Assembly: GCF_036346595.1 (NCBI RefSeq)
Contig: NZ_CP107834.1
Span: 4,092,001-4,156,000, forward strand
DNA from: Streptomyces sp. NBC_00525
GTDB taxonomy: Bacteria; Actinomycetota; Actinomycetes; Streptomycetales; Streptomycetaceae
Reading direction: 5' to 3'
Length of the DNA: 64,000 nt
In this document: piece by piece, positions 8,748-18,700 of the stretch
How the letters are laid out: each line of letters opens with the position of its first letter
Position numbering within the stretch: position 1 is the first letter of the stretch
Made by a program: the position numbers and the translations under genes
Notes under the pieces: model-generated
Told to the model about the DNA's origin: nothing
Seen by the model: the letters and a program-made list of their open reading frames with translations, nothing else
Database searches by the model: none

Positions 8748-10166
8748 GTGCCAGAAGTCCAGAGCTTCGCCATGCCGATGACCGATTCGGCGGACCTCGT
8801 GGTGGACGGCGGCCGGACCACGCGCCCCGGTAGGGCGCACCGGGTGACCGTGCCCGGCGACAAGTCGGTGAGCCACCGGGCCCTGCTCGCTGCCCTGCTG
8901 CCCGGCGCGCCCGCGACCCTCACGGTGCGGGGCGCCAACACGGGCGGCGCGGTGCGCGCGCTGCTCCCCGCGATGCGCGCCCTCGGCCTCGGCGTCGGCA
9001 CCGAGGGCGACGCGCTCGTGGTACGGCGGCCCGCGGCGCCCCGGCCGCAGCCCGTACGGCCCCACCCGGACGTCGACGTCTGGCCGCAGGACGTTCCGTA
9101 TCTGCAGACGGAGGGGTCGAGCGCCGCCGCGCGCCTGCTGATCGGCGTACTGGCGGGCACCGGCACGCACGCCGTCGTCGACGGCGACGAAGTGCTGCGG
9201 CACCGGCCCATGGACTGGCTGGTGGACCCGCTGACCGAACTCGGCGCGGACCTCACCTATCTCGGCGAACCCGGCCGGCTGCCGGTACGGATCGCCGGCC
9301 CGGTGAGCCGCCCCGGCACGGTCGACCTGCGCGTCGGCAGCGCCCAGGCCCGCTCCGCCGTGGTGCTCGCCGCGGTGGCGGCCGGACTGCCGGTGACGGT
9401 CCGCCACCCGGTCAGGTCGCGGGACCACACCGAGCGGATGCTCGCCGCGTTCGGCGAGGGCCTGACCTCGACGGAACACGAAGTCGTCTGCGCCGGCCGG
9501 GGATACACCGTGCCCGCCGTCATCGACATCCCCGCCGACCCGTCGCTCGCCGCCTACCCCATCGCCGCCCATCTGCTCTGGGGCGACGGCGGCACGCTCC
9601 GGGTGCCGCGGGTCTGCCTCAACCCGACCCGGCTCGGCTTCTTCGACGTGCTGCGCGCCGCCGGGGCCGACCTCTCCTACGAGGACCGGGGCACCACCGC
9701 CGGCGGGGAGCCGGTCGGCACCGTTGTCGCGCGCGGCGGACTGGCCGCCGTGACCTCCGTACGGGTCGACAGCCCGGCCGTCCTGCACGCCCTGATCGAC
9801 GAGGTCCCGCTGCTGGCCGCGGTCGCCGCCACCCTCCCCGGCGACTCGTGGATCGGCTGCGCCGGGGAACTGCGCTTCAAGGAGACCGACCGGCTCGCCA
9901 CCACGGCCCGGATGGCCGAGGCGTTCGGGGCCACCGTCGACGTGGCCGGCGACGGACTCACCGTCCGGGGCGGCTCGGAGCTCGGCGCCGGTCCCGTACC
10001 CGGCTTCGAGGACCACCGGATCGCCATGGCGGCCGCGACCCTCGCCACGGGCCTGCCCGGCCGCACCACCGTCTCCGGCGGCGCCTGCCACCGCACGTCG
10101 TTTCCCGACTTCGCCGATGTGCAGCGTGCCGTCGGCGCCAGGATCTGCGAGGACAGCAACCGATGA
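8748..10166 (+). CDS. EPSP-synthase-like enzyme lacking the PEP-binding motif
   Basis: 472 residues with the full inside-out barrel layout of 3-phosphoshikimate 1-carboxyvinyltransferase. Conserved elements are PGDKSVSHR (36-44), RHRPM (151-155), SAQ (198-200), SRDHTERM (224-231), the catalytic-type aspartate D351 in DEVPLL, K378-E379 in LRFKETDRL, and DHRIAM (422-427). The N-[AS]-G-T loop that binds phosphoenolpyruvate is replaced: residues 123-129 read GSSAAAR where NSGTTxR is expected. It is therefore unlikely to be an ordinary AroA and may instead catalyse a phosphate elimination or dehydration on a shikimate-type ring, as proposed for AroA relatives in cyclohexanecarboxylate pathways. 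The GTG start is supported by GAAGAGGAG. It is first gene of the rightward operon. Confidence 0.85.
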   Translation: MPEVQSFAMPMTDSADLVVDGGRTTRPGRAHRVTVPGDKSVSHRALLAALLPGAPATLTVRGANTGGAVRALLPAMRALGLGVGTEGDALVVRRPAAPRPQPVRPHPDVDVWPQDVPYLQTEGSSAAARLLIGVLAGTGTHAVVDGDEVLRHRPMDWLVDPLTELGADLTYLGEPGRLPVRIAGPVSRPGTVDLRVGSAQARSAVVLAAVAAGLPVTVRHPVRSRDHTERMLAAFGEGLTSTEHEVVCAGRGYTVPAVIDIPADPSLAAYPIAAHLLWGDGGTLRVPRVCLNPTRLGFFDVLRAAGADLSYEDRGTTAGGEPVGTVVARGGLAAVTSVRVDSPAVLHALIDEVPLLAAVAATLPGDSWIGCAGELRFKETDRLATTARMAEAFGATVDVAGDGLTVRGGSELGAGPVPGFEDHRIAMAAATLATGLPGRTTVSGGACHRTSFPDFADVQRAVGARICEDSNR

Positions 10167-11446
10167 CGGAAGTGAAGGCCCCCGCCCCCACCCCCGCCCC
10201 CGAGGCTCGCTCCACCGGCACCGTGCTCGGACCCGAGTTCGCCACCGGCAGCGGCCCCTGGCTCTACACCGAGGACGGCACCGCCTGGTTCGACGGCACG
10301 TCGGGCAGCGGCGCGGCGACCCTCGGCCACCAGCACCCCGCGGTCACCGGGGCAGCCGCCCGGCAGCTCGGCCGGCTCACCCACACCGGCTGCAAACTCG
10401 GCTCCGACGCCCGCGCCCGGATGGTCCGCGCCCTCGCCCGGATCAGCCCGTACGAGGACCCGGCCGTCCTGCCCACCACGACCGGCGCCGAGGCGGTCGA
10501 GTCCGCGCTGAAGATCGCCCGCGCGGTCACCGGGCACCGCGCCGTCGTCGCCTTCCGGCACGGCTATCACGGCAAGACCGCGGGGGCGCTCGCGCTGACC
10601 TGGCGGGCCGCGTTCAAGACGTACAGCGGCCTGCCGTCCGGCTCCGTGGTGCGCGCGGAACTGCCCGACCCGCGCCGGCCCGGCCCGGACGACGCCCGCG
10701 ACCTCGCGGCGGCCCTGTCCGCCGCGCTCGACGAGGCCGACCTGCTGGGCGGGACGGCCGCGGTCGTCCTGGAACCGGTCCAGGTCACCGAGGGCGTGCT
10801 CGTGGTGGCCCCGGCCCTGCTCGACGAGATCGCCCGGCAGGCGCACCGCAGGGGCGCGCTGCTCGTCCTGGACGAGATCTACACGGGCCTGGGCCGCGCC
10901 GGCCGGATGTTCGCCGCCGAGACGATGACCGAGCGGCCCGACCTGACCCTGCTCGGCAAGACCCTGGGCAACGGCTTCCCGGTCGCCGCCGTCGTGGGCG
11001 AGCGGCACGTCGTCGACGCCCTGCCCGCCGGGGTGCAGACCTCCACCTTCTCGGGCCACCCGGTCTCCTGCGCCGCGGCGGCCGCCGTGCTCGACACCGC
11101 GGCCGAGGTCGACCTGCCGGGCCGGGCCCGCGCCCTCGGCGCCCGGCTGCGGACCGACCTGGACGCGCTGGCCGGCCGCCACCCGTGGATGGACGCCGTC
11201 CGCACCGCGGGCGCGCTCGCCGCCTTCGACTGCGTACGCGACGGCCGGCCGGACCCGGCGCGGGCCCGCGCGGTGCTGAGGGCGGCCCTGGACGGGCGGC
11301 TGCTGCTGTTCGGCGGCGGCCCGGAGGACGCCACCGTCAAGATCGTCCCGCCCGCGCTGCTCGACGAAGACGCGTACCGACACCTCATGAACGGCCTGGC
11401 AGCCGCGGTCACCGCGGCCGACTCCTGTAGCGAGGAATCCCTGTGA
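10163..11446 (+). CDS. Class III PLP-dependent aminotransferase
   Basis: 427 residues of the omega/acetylornithine-type fold I aminotransferase family. PTTTGAEAVESALKIAR (104-120) and FRHGYHGKTAGAL (131-143) form the cofactor pocket, LVLDEIYTGLGRAGRMF (234-250) carries the aspartate (D237) that pairs with the PLP ring nitrogen, and K266 in LLGKTLGNGFPVAAVVG is the Schiff-base lysine. All key residues are present. The ATG overlaps the stop of the EPSP-synthase-like gene (ATGA), so the two are co-translated. Class III enzymes commonly aminate ketones or aldehydes away from an alpha-carboxylate. In this context I infer amination of a keto group on a carbocyclic acid, but the substrate is not visible from sequence. 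Confidence 0.9.
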   Translation: MTEVKAPAPTPAPEARSTGTVLGPEFATGSGPWLYTEDGTAWFDGTSGSGAATLGHQHPAVTGAAARQLGRLTHTGCKLGSDARARMVRALARISPYEDPAVLPTTTGAEAVESALKIARAVTGHRAVVAFRHGYHGKTAGALALTWRAAFKTYSGLPSGSVVRAELPDPRRPGPDDARDLAAALSAALDEADLLGGTAAVVLEPVQVTEGVLVVAPALLDEIARQAHRRGALLVLDEIYTGLGRAGRMFAAETMTERPDLTLLGKTLGNGFPVAAVVGERHVVDALPAGVQTSTFSGHPVSCAAAAAVLDTAAEVDLPGRARALGARLRTDLDALAGRHPWMDAVRTAGALAAFDCVRDGRPDPARARAVLRAALDGRLLLFGGGPEDATVKIVPPALLDEDAYRHLMNGLAAAVTAADSCSEESL

Positions 11447-12717
11447 CGTTCCAGCAATTGCAGAAGGACGTACTCGACCTCGACCTCTGTACCGTGTGCG
11501 GGGCCTGCCAACTCGCCTGCCCGGCCGCGGTCATCGGCTTCGACGGGCTCGCCCCGGTGCTCACCGCCGCGTCCTGGACCGACACCGACTGCGGCGACTG
11601 CGCCGACTGCCTCGACGTCTGCCCCGGCGCCGACCCCGCCACCCCCGCCGCCGAGGAGCGGCTGTTCGGCCGCACCCGCACCCCCGAGGAGCGCTGGACC
11701 GGCATCTTCTCCGAGGTGGTCGCGGGACACTCCCTCGACCCCGACGTGTTCGAGGCGTCCGCCAGCGGCGGCACCCTCACCGCGCTCCTGCAGACCGCGA
11801 TGGTGGCGCTCGGCGTGGACGTCACGCTCTCCATGGGCCGCGACCCGAACGAGCCGTGGCGCGCCGCCCCCGCACTCGTACGGGACCCCGCCCGGCTGAC
11901 CGAGACCGCCCAGTCCACCTACCAGCTGGCGCCCTACCTGGGCGCGCTGCGCCGGGTGATGGACGAGGAGCCGGACGCCAGGGTCGCCCTCACCGGTGTG
12001 GCCTGCCACATCCAGGCCCTGCGCAAGCTCCAGGCGATGGACACCGCGGCGGGCCGCTGGGCCCGCGACCACGTGGTGCTGGCCATCGAGCCCGCCTGCT
12101 CCTCCAGCACCCGCCCCGAGGGCACCGCCGCCGTCATCCGCGACCGGGCCGAAGTGCCCCTGGACTCGGTGGTACGGCTGCGCTACCGGGAGGGCGAGTA
12201 TCCGGGCGACATCAGGATCGGGACGGACGACGGGGCCGAGCACCGGGTCGCCTTCTGGCAGGCCGTCCGGGACTTCGCCGGCAACAAGACGTACCGCTGT
12301 CTGTCCTGTGGCGACTGGATGTCGGGCCTGGCCGACGTCAGCGTCAGCGACGGCGACCCCAACATCTTCGCCGCCAGCGTGGGCGGCGGTGAACAGCCCA
12401 AGCACGGGCGGGCGTTCATCCGCACCGAGGCCGGCGCGCGGGCCGTCGCCGAGGGACTGGCCCGAGGGCTGCTCACCCACCGCCCCGTCGACCTCACCGG
12501 CCTCAACCTCGGACTGGAGCGCAAGCGCAACCGGCGCGCCTCGTACGAGAGATCGGGCAAGCCCACCCCGATGGGCCCCATCCCCGGCTTCCGCGAGGAC
12601 CTGGAGATCGTCCCCGACGAGCGCTGGATCGCCGCCCCGGCCGCCCCGGCCGCTCCCACTGCCTCAGCCGCTCCCACCGCCCCGGCCGCTCCCGCCGCCA
12701 CCGAGGAGCGGCGATGA
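11443..12717 (+). CDS. FrhB-type coenzyme F420 hydrogenase/dehydrogenase beta-subunit family protein
   Basis: 424 residues. Two ferredoxin-like cysteine sets lie at the N-terminus: C16, C19, C22, C26 (CTVCGACQLACP) and C50, C53, C56, C60 (CGDCADCLDVCP), enough for two [4Fe-4S] clusters. The FrhB N and C domains follow (ASASGGTLTALL; LTGVACHIQALRKLQ; TYRCLSCGDWMSGLADVSVSDGD). FrhB proteins are iron-sulfur flavoproteins; relatives include F420-reducing subunits and 7-hydroxymethyl chlorophyll a reductase, which removes a hydroxyl reductively. A reductive step on a shikimate-derived ring would fit the context. The GTG start overlaps the previous stop. The last 25-30 residues are an Ala/Pro-rich repeat, unlike the family. 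Confidence 0.88.
   Translation: MTFQQLQKDVLDLDLCTVCGACQLACPAAVIGFDGLAPVLTAASWTDTDCGDCADCLDVCPGADPATPAAEERLFGRTRTPEERWTGIFSEVVAGHSLDPDVFEASASGGTLTALLQTAMVALGVDVTLSMGRDPNEPWRAAPALVRDPARLTETAQSTYQLAPYLGALRRVMDEEPDARVALTGVACHIQALRKLQAMDTAAGRWARDHVVLAIEPACSSSTRPEGTAAVIRDRAEVPLDSVVRLRYREGEYPGDIRIGTDDGAEHRVAFWQAVRDFAGNKTYRCLSCGDWMSGLADVSVSDGDPNIFAASVGGGEQPKHGRAFIRTEAGARAVAEGLARGLLTHRPVDLTGLNLGLERKRNRRASYERSGKPTPMGPIPGFREDLEIVPDERWIAAPAAPAAPTASAAPTAPAAPAATEERR
12631..12701 (+). repeat. Degenerate GC-rich tandem repeat encoding an Ala/Pro tail
   Basis: Short units of the type CCGGCCGCTCCC recur with small changes at the 3' end of the FrhB-type gene and encode an Ala-Pro-Ala-Ala-Pro tail just before the stop. 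It looks like replication slippage within coding sequence; copy number may vary between strains. Confidence 0.6.
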
Positions 12718-13781
12718 CCGCCCCGCCCGCCGCCCGCGCGCTGCGCACCCGGCGCCTGGTCGCCGGCGGCGCCCCGCTCCCCGTGCTGGAGGAGGCCGAC
12801 TGCCCCGCGCCCGGCCCCGGCGAGCTGCGCGTCCGCGCCTCCTGGAGCCTGGTCAGCCCCGGCACCGAACTGCACTACCTGGACCGCTCCGCGCGCACCG
12901 GTGAACGCTTCCCGCTCGGCTACTGCTCCGCCGGGGTCGTGGAGGCCGCAGGCCCCGACGCGCCCGGCTTCGCCCCCGGCGACCGGGTCATCGCGATGGG
13001 CTGGGGCGAGGCCGTGCACGCCGGGGTGATCACCGCCGGGTACCGGCTCTGCCGGAAGGTCCCGGACGGGCTCGCCCTCGCGGACGCCGTCGTGGCCAAC
13101 CTGGCCGCCACCGCCGTCCACGCCGTCGACCGCGCCGGACTCGCCCCCGGTGACGAGGTCGCCGTGGTCGGGGCGGGCATCGTCGGCCAGCTCGTCGCCC
13201 AGACCGCCGCCGCCCTCGGCAACCGGGTCACCCTCCTCGACCTGCGCCCGGACCGGCTCCGCGAGGCCGCCGCGCTCGGCGTCGACGTCGCCGAGGCCGC
13301 CCCGTTCCTGGCCGACACCCGTACCTCCGCCGAGGGCGGCCGCTGTGTGCTGCTGTGCGGCACCGGCGACGCCGACGAGACCGTCGCCGCGGCGGTCCGC
13401 TGGGCGGGCCGGGCCCCCGGACGGCCGCGGCTGGTCGGCGTCGGCCGGTTCGCGGCCCGCGTCGAGTTCAGCGTCGAGCTGGGCAACCTCGACATCCGGT
13501 ACGCGGCCCGCTGCGGCGCCGGATACCGCGACGCCTCGTACGCGCGCGGCCGCAGCGACGTCACCGCGCCGGACGGCGAGGGCACCGTCACCGAGAACCT
13601 CCAGCGCGCCCTGGACCTGATCGTCGACGGCGGCATCCGGCCTGCGGCCATGAACCTGCCGCGCTTCCCGCTGGAACGGGCCGGCGAGGCGTACGCCCAG
13701 CTGCGCGCGAGGCCCGCCCACCCCGCGGTCCTCTTCTCCCACCGCACCGGCGACCGACCAGAGGAGCACCCCGCACCGTGA
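12714..13781 (+). CDS. Medium-chain dehydrogenase/reductase (BchC/threonine-dehydrogenase-like)
   Basis: 355 residues. The N-terminal GroES-like domain has SLVSPGTELHYLDRS (about 44-58) and FPLGYCSAGVVEAAG, and the Rossmann domain has the glycine motif VAVVGAGIVGQLVAQTAAALG (about 149-169). The GHE zinc signature of classical alcohol dehydrogenases is absent and the SPGTE segment is typical of the BchC-like branch, so catalytic zinc binding is doubtful. It would oxidise an alcohol to a ketone, or the reverse, with NAD(P). Its ATG overlaps the end of the FrhB gene by four bases. In context it could supply the ketone used by the aminotransferase two genes upstream. Confidence 0.85.
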   Translation: MTAPPAARALRTRRLVAGGAPLPVLEEADCPAPGPGELRVRASWSLVSPGTELHYLDRSARTGERFPLGYCSAGVVEAAGPDAPGFAPGDRVIAMGWGEAVHAGVITAGYRLCRKVPDGLALADAVVANLAATAVHAVDRAGLAPGDEVAVVGAGIVGQLVAQTAAALGNRVTLLDLRPDRLREAAALGVDVAEAAPFLADTRTSAEGGRCVLLCGTGDADETVAAAVRWAGRAPGRPRLVGVGRFAARVEFSVELGNLDIRYAARCGAGYRDASYARGRSDVTAPDGEGTVTENLQRALDLIVDGGIRPAAMNLPRFPLERAGEAYAQLRARPAHPAVLFSHRTGDRPEEHPAP

Positions 13782-15715
13782 CCCCCGCCACCCCGTCCGG
13801 CGCGCCGGACACCGGCCACCGCCCGTTCCCCGCGGCCGAGCGGGCCGGCACCCTGGTCCACCGCTTCCTGGAGACCGCCGCCGCGCACCCCGGCCGGGAG
13901 GCGGTGGTGACCCCCGGCACCCGGTGGACGTACCGGGAGACCGAGGAGCTGTCCGCCCGCGTGGCCGCCGGGCTCGCCGACGCGGGCCTGCGCCCCGGCC
14001 GGCGCGTCGCCCTGCTCTTCTCGCACGGCGCCGAGATGATCGCCGCCCTCCTCGGAGTGCTGCGGGCCGGCCTGTCGTACGTGCCGCTGGACGCCGCCTA
14101 CCCCGAACCGCGGCTCGCGTACATGGCCCGCGACTCCGGGGCCGCCGCCCTCGTCACCCTCCGCGCGAGCCTGCCGGCGGCGACGGCGCTCGCCGGGGGC
14201 CGGCCCGTGCTCGCGTACGAGGACCTGGCGCGCCACGACGCGACCGGCCCCGAGGTCCGCGCGACGCCGGACGGCGAGGCGTACGTCCTCTACACCTCGG
14301 GCTCGACGGGCCGCCCCAAGCCCGTCACCCAGGTGCACCGCAACGTGCTGCACCACACCCGCGTCTGGACGGACGGCCTGCGGATCGGGCCCGGCGACCG
14401 GCTGACCCTCCAGTCCGCGTACAGCTGGGACTCCGCCGTCCAGGACACCTTCGCCGCCCTGCTCAACGGCGCCGCCCTCTACCCCGTCGACCTCAAGTCG
14501 CTCGGCGTGGCCGGACTGCTGGAATGGATGGCGCGCGAACACCTCACCGTCTACCACTCGACCCTGCCCGTCTTCCGGGCCCTCGTACGGGCGATGGAGT
14601 CGCGCGGCACCGCCCTCCCCGCCATGCGCCTGCTCGCGCTCGGCGGCGACACCCTCCACCTCGCCGACCTCGACGCCTGCCGGCGCGCCTTCGGACCGCA
14701 CTGCCTGGTCGCCGGCGCCTACGGCTCCACCGAGTGCTCCTGCGCGCTGCTGCGCGTCGCGGACGCCGGCTACCGCCCGCCCACCGGGGTCTTCCCGCTC
14801 GGCCTGCCCGTCACGGGCACCACCGTCCGCCTCCGGGACACCGAGGGACGGACGGTGGAGGGGCCCGGCGAGGGCGAGATCGTCGTCGTCAGCCCCTATC
14901 TCGCGCCCGGCGCCGCCGCCCCCGACCTGTCGTACCGCACCGGCGACCTCGCCCGGCGGCTGGACGACGGCACCCTGCTGCTCATCGGGCGCGTCGACTT
15001 CCAGGTCAAGATCTCCGGCATCCGGGTCGAGACCGGCGAGGTCGAGAGCGTCCTCAAGGACCTGCCGCAGATCCGCGAGGCCGTCGTCATGCCGTACACC
15101 GACCGGCTCGGCGAACGCCAGCTGGCGGCCCACCTGGTGGCCGCGCCCGGCACCCGGCCCCGCCCCGCCGCACTGCGGGCGGCCCTGCGCGGCATCCTCC
15201 CGGACCACGCCGTCCCCACCGCGTACGTCCTGCTCGACGAACTGCCGCTCACCGCCAACCACAAGATCGACCGCAGGGCGCTGCCCGACCCGCTGACCGC
15301 CGCGCAGCCGGCCGCGGGGCCCGGCCCGCACCCCGGCGGCTCCCTCGAACGCGCCGTCGCCGACGCCTGGTACGAGGCGATCGGCGTCGCGGACGCCGGC
15401 CCCGACGACAACTTCTTCGACCTCGGGGGCACCTCGCTGCGCATGGCGGCCGTCCACGAACGGCTGACCAGGACCGTCGCCCCCGGACTGCGGATGACCG
15501 ACCTGTACCGGGCCCCGACCGTACGGAGCCTGGCCCGGCTGATCCGGCGGGCCGCCGGCCCCGCGGGGCCGGGCGGCGAGGACGCCGCCGCCGGCACGGC
15601 ACGCGGCGCCCGCCGCCGCACGGTCCGCCGCCCGCGCCGCCCCGAGACCCACTCCCCGACACTCCCGCCCCCCGGCGGGGACCGAACCCTGGCCCCTGGA
15701 GGGACCCGTGACTGA
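13778..15715 (+). CDS. NRPS loading protein: adenylation - carrier
   Basis: 645 residues. The adenylation domain (about 25-505) has A3 YTSGSTGRPKP (172-182), YRTGD (386-390), the A10 lysine K496 in NHKIDR, and the amino-group-binding aspartate D218 in the A4 segment YSWDSAVQD. The pocket, read by alignment to GrsA, is D218, S219, Q222, H260, A287, G289, A314, C322, A323 and K496, which matches no code I know. The retained aspartate suggests an amino acid substrate. The carrier domain has LGGTS with S553 as the phosphopantetheine site, followed by an Arg/Pro-rich tail of about 55 residues. The GTG overlaps the dehydrogenase stop. There is no condensation domain, so it most likely starts the chain. 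Confidence 0.9.
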   Translation: MTPATPSGAPDTGHRPFPAAERAGTLVHRFLETAAAHPGREAVVTPGTRWTYRETEELSARVAAGLADAGLRPGRRVALLFSHGAEMIAALLGVLRAGLSYVPLDAAYPEPRLAYMARDSGAAALVTLRASLPAATALAGGRPVLAYEDLARHDATGPEVRATPDGEAYVLYTSGSTGRPKPVTQVHRNVLHHTRVWTDGLRIGPGDRLTLQSAYSWDSAVQDTFAALLNGAALYPVDLKSLGVAGLLEWMAREHLTVYHSTLPVFRALVRAMESRGTALPAMRLLALGGDTLHLADLDACRRAFGPHCLVAGAYGSTECSCALLRVADAGYRPPTGVFPLGLPVTGTTVRLRDTEGRTVEGPGEGEIVVVSPYLAPGAAAPDLSYRTGDLARRLDDGTLLLIGRVDFQVKISGIRVETGEVESVLKDLPQIREAVVMPYTDRLGERQLAAHLVAAPGTRPRPAALRAALRGILPDHAVPTAYVLLDELPLTANHKIDRRALPDPLTAAQPAAGPGPHPGGSLERAVADAWYEAIGVADAGPDDNFFDLGGTSLRMAAVHERLTRTVAPGLRMTDLYRAPTVRSLARLIRRAAGPAGPGGEDAAAGTARGARRRTVRRPRRPETHSPTLPPPGGDRTLAPGGTRD

Positions 15716-18700
15716 CCACGCGTACGACGACTCAGCCCTCGATGGCCGGATTGCCGTCGTGGGCCTGGACTGCCGACTGCCGGGCGCCCGTGACCACACG
15801 GAGTTCTGGCGCGACCTGCTGGCCGGCACCGAGCGGATCGCCGACGTGGACGAGGGCACGCTGAGCGCCGCCGGAGTCCCCCCGGAGTCGGCCGCCGACC
15901 CCCGCTACGTACGCCGCGCCTCGGCCGTCGAGGACGCCGACCTGTTCGACGCGTCGTTCTTCTACCTCAGCGCCCGCGAGGCCGAGCGGATGGACCCGCA
16001 GCTGCGGATGTTCCTGCAGTGCTCCTGGGCCGCGCTCGAACACAGCGGCCACGACTCGGAGCAGTATCCGGGCCGCATCGGCGTCTTCGCCGGCGCGCTC
16101 AACAGCACCTACCTCCTCAACAACGTGCTCACCGGGGAGAAGGGCTTCAACGGGTCGATCCGGCGGATGCGCCAGGACCTGCCCACCCTGATGGGCAACG
16201 ACCCCAACTACCTGGCGACCCGCGTCTCCTACCACCTCAACCTCACCGGCCCCAGCATCTCGGTGCAGACGGCCTGCTCGACCTCACTGGTCGCGGTGCA
16301 CACCGCCGTCCAGAGCCTGCTGTCCCAGGAGTGCGACGTCGCGCTCGCGGGCGGCGTGGCCCTGCGCTTCCCGCAGGAGGCGGGATACCTCCACGAGTCC
16401 GACGGCATCGCCTCCGCCTCCGGCACGGTCCGGCCCTTCGACGCCGGGGCCGACGGCACGGTCTTCGGCAACGGAGCCGGCGTGGTGGTCCTCAAGCGGC
16501 TGGCCGACGCGCTCGCGGACGGCGACACGATCTGGGCGGTGGTCCGGGGCTCCGCCGTGGGCAACGACGGCGCCGACCGGGCCGGTTACGCGGCGCCCGG
16601 CGTCTCCGGACAGGCCGCCGTCCTCGCCGAGGCGCTGGCCGTCGCCGGCGTGGACCCCGCCGACGTCAGCTATCTGGAGGCGCACGGCACCGGCACCCGG
16701 ATGGGCGACCCGATCGAACTGGCCGCCGCGGCCCAGGCCTACGACGCCGAGGGCGCCCCGCCGCTCACCATCGGCTCGGTCAAGGCCAACCTGGGCCACC
16801 TCAGCGTGGCCGCAGGCGTCACCGCGTTCATCAAGTGCGTCCTGATGCTCCACCACCGCACCCTCGTACCCACCCCGCACTTCACCGCCTGGAACCCGGA
16901 GTGCGCCGTCGAGGGCACCCGCTTCCGCGTCGGCACCGCCGCCGAACCCTGGGAGGGCGACGGCCCCCTGCGCTGCGCCGTCACCTCCACCGGCATGGGC
17001 GGCACCACCGCCCACGTCGTCCTGGAGGAGGCCCCGCAGACCGGCACCCGGCCCCGCGCCGGCGCCGCGCCCGTGGTGGTGCTCCCGGTCTCGGCGAAAT
17101 CACCGGCCGCCCTGCAGGCCGCCCGTACCGCACTCGCCGACCACCTGGAGGCCACCGCCCCCGCCGACGCGGGGGAGTCCGGCGACACCGGCCTCGACGA
17201 CACGGCGTACACCCTCGCCACCGCCCGCCGCACCTTCAACTACCGGACCGTCGTCACCGCCCCGGACCGCGCCACCGCCGTACAGGCCCTGCGCAGCGGC
17301 GACCCGCGCCACAGCCACCAGGACTCCGGGCAGCCCGCCGGCCGCCCCGTCGTCCTGCTGTTCCCCGGCCAGGGCACCCAGCACCCCGCCATGGGCCAGG
17401 GCTGGTACGAGCACCTGCCGGTCTTCCGCGCCGCCCTGGACGAGTGCGCCGAACTGCTCCTGCCCCACCTCGGGCTCGACCTGCGGGACGCGCTCTACCC
17501 GGCCCTGCGCGGGACCGGCGGCGCGTCCGGCGGCCCGAGCCTGGACCGCACCCTGCTCACCCAGCCCGCCCTGTTCGCCGTCGAGTACGCGCTCGCCCGG
17601 CAGTGGCAGGAGTGGGGCGTGCACCCCGCCGCCCTCGTCGGCCACAGCGTCGGCGAGTACGTCGCCGCCACCCTGGCCGGGGTCTTCCGGCTGCCGGACG
17701 CCCTGCGGGTGATCGCCGAACGCGGCCGCCTGGTGGACGCGCTGCCCGGCGGCGTGATGGCCGCCGTCATGCTGCCGCCCGGCGAACTGGCCGCATACCT
17801 CGGCGACGACGTCGCGCTGGCCGCGGTCAACGAGCCCGCCGTCTGCACCGTCGCCGGGACCAGGGAGGCGGTCCGCGAGCTGACCGCCCGGCTCACCGCG
17901 GACGGCGTCGCCCACCGCAAGGTCGTCACCTCCCACGCCTTCCACTCGCCGATGATGGACCCCGCCGTCGAACCGCTCACCGAACTGCTGCGCGGCATCG
18001 AGCTGAACCGCCCCCGGATTCCGTTCCTGTCCAACCGGACCGGGACCTGGATACGGGACGAGGAGGCCACCGACCCCGCCTACTGGGGCGCCCACCTCCG
18101 CGACACCGTCCGGTTCGCCGACTGCCTCGCCACCCTGCTCGCCGACGACGACCACGTCTTCCTCGAAGTCGGCCCAGGCCAGACCCTGGCCACCTTCACC
18201 CGCCGCCACCCCGACCGCGAGACCGGAGTACCGGTCATCACCTCCGCCGCGCGCGGCCGCGACGCCGGCGCCGACCTCACCGCGGTGCACGCCGCGCTCG
18301 GCCGGCTCTGGGCGGCGGGCCTGCCGGTGGACTGGACGGGCTTCCACGCGGGCCGGGGCAGCGGCCGGGTGCCGCTGCCCACCTACCCCTTCGAGGGCAC
18401 CCGCTACTGGATCGAACCCGGCTCCGACACGCTGACCGCGGCGACCGGCCGGAGCGCCGCCGCCCCGGCCGGGAAGCTGCCGCTGGACGACTGGCTCTCG
18501 GCGCCCGTGTGGCGCCCGGCCGTCGGCACCCCGGACACCGGGGCCCGGCCGCTCACCGACCCCGTACTCCTCTTCGCCGACCCGGACGGCACCGCCGAGC
18601 GCCTGAGCGCCCACGCCTTCGCCGGCGAGGTGCTCATCGTGCGCGCGGGCGACGCGTACGGCCGCGACGGCGACACCTGGACGGTGCGGCCCGACTCCGA

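Noticed and set aside
8748..10166. Housekeeping aroA
   Set aside because: The PEP-binding N-[AS]-G-T loop is missing and the gene is coupled to secondary-metabolism genes.
12920..15859. Long minus-strand open frame under the dehydrogenase and A-carrier genes
   Set aside because: No domain, low-complexity Ala/Gly/Arg content, and the plus strand carries recognisable enzymes throughout.
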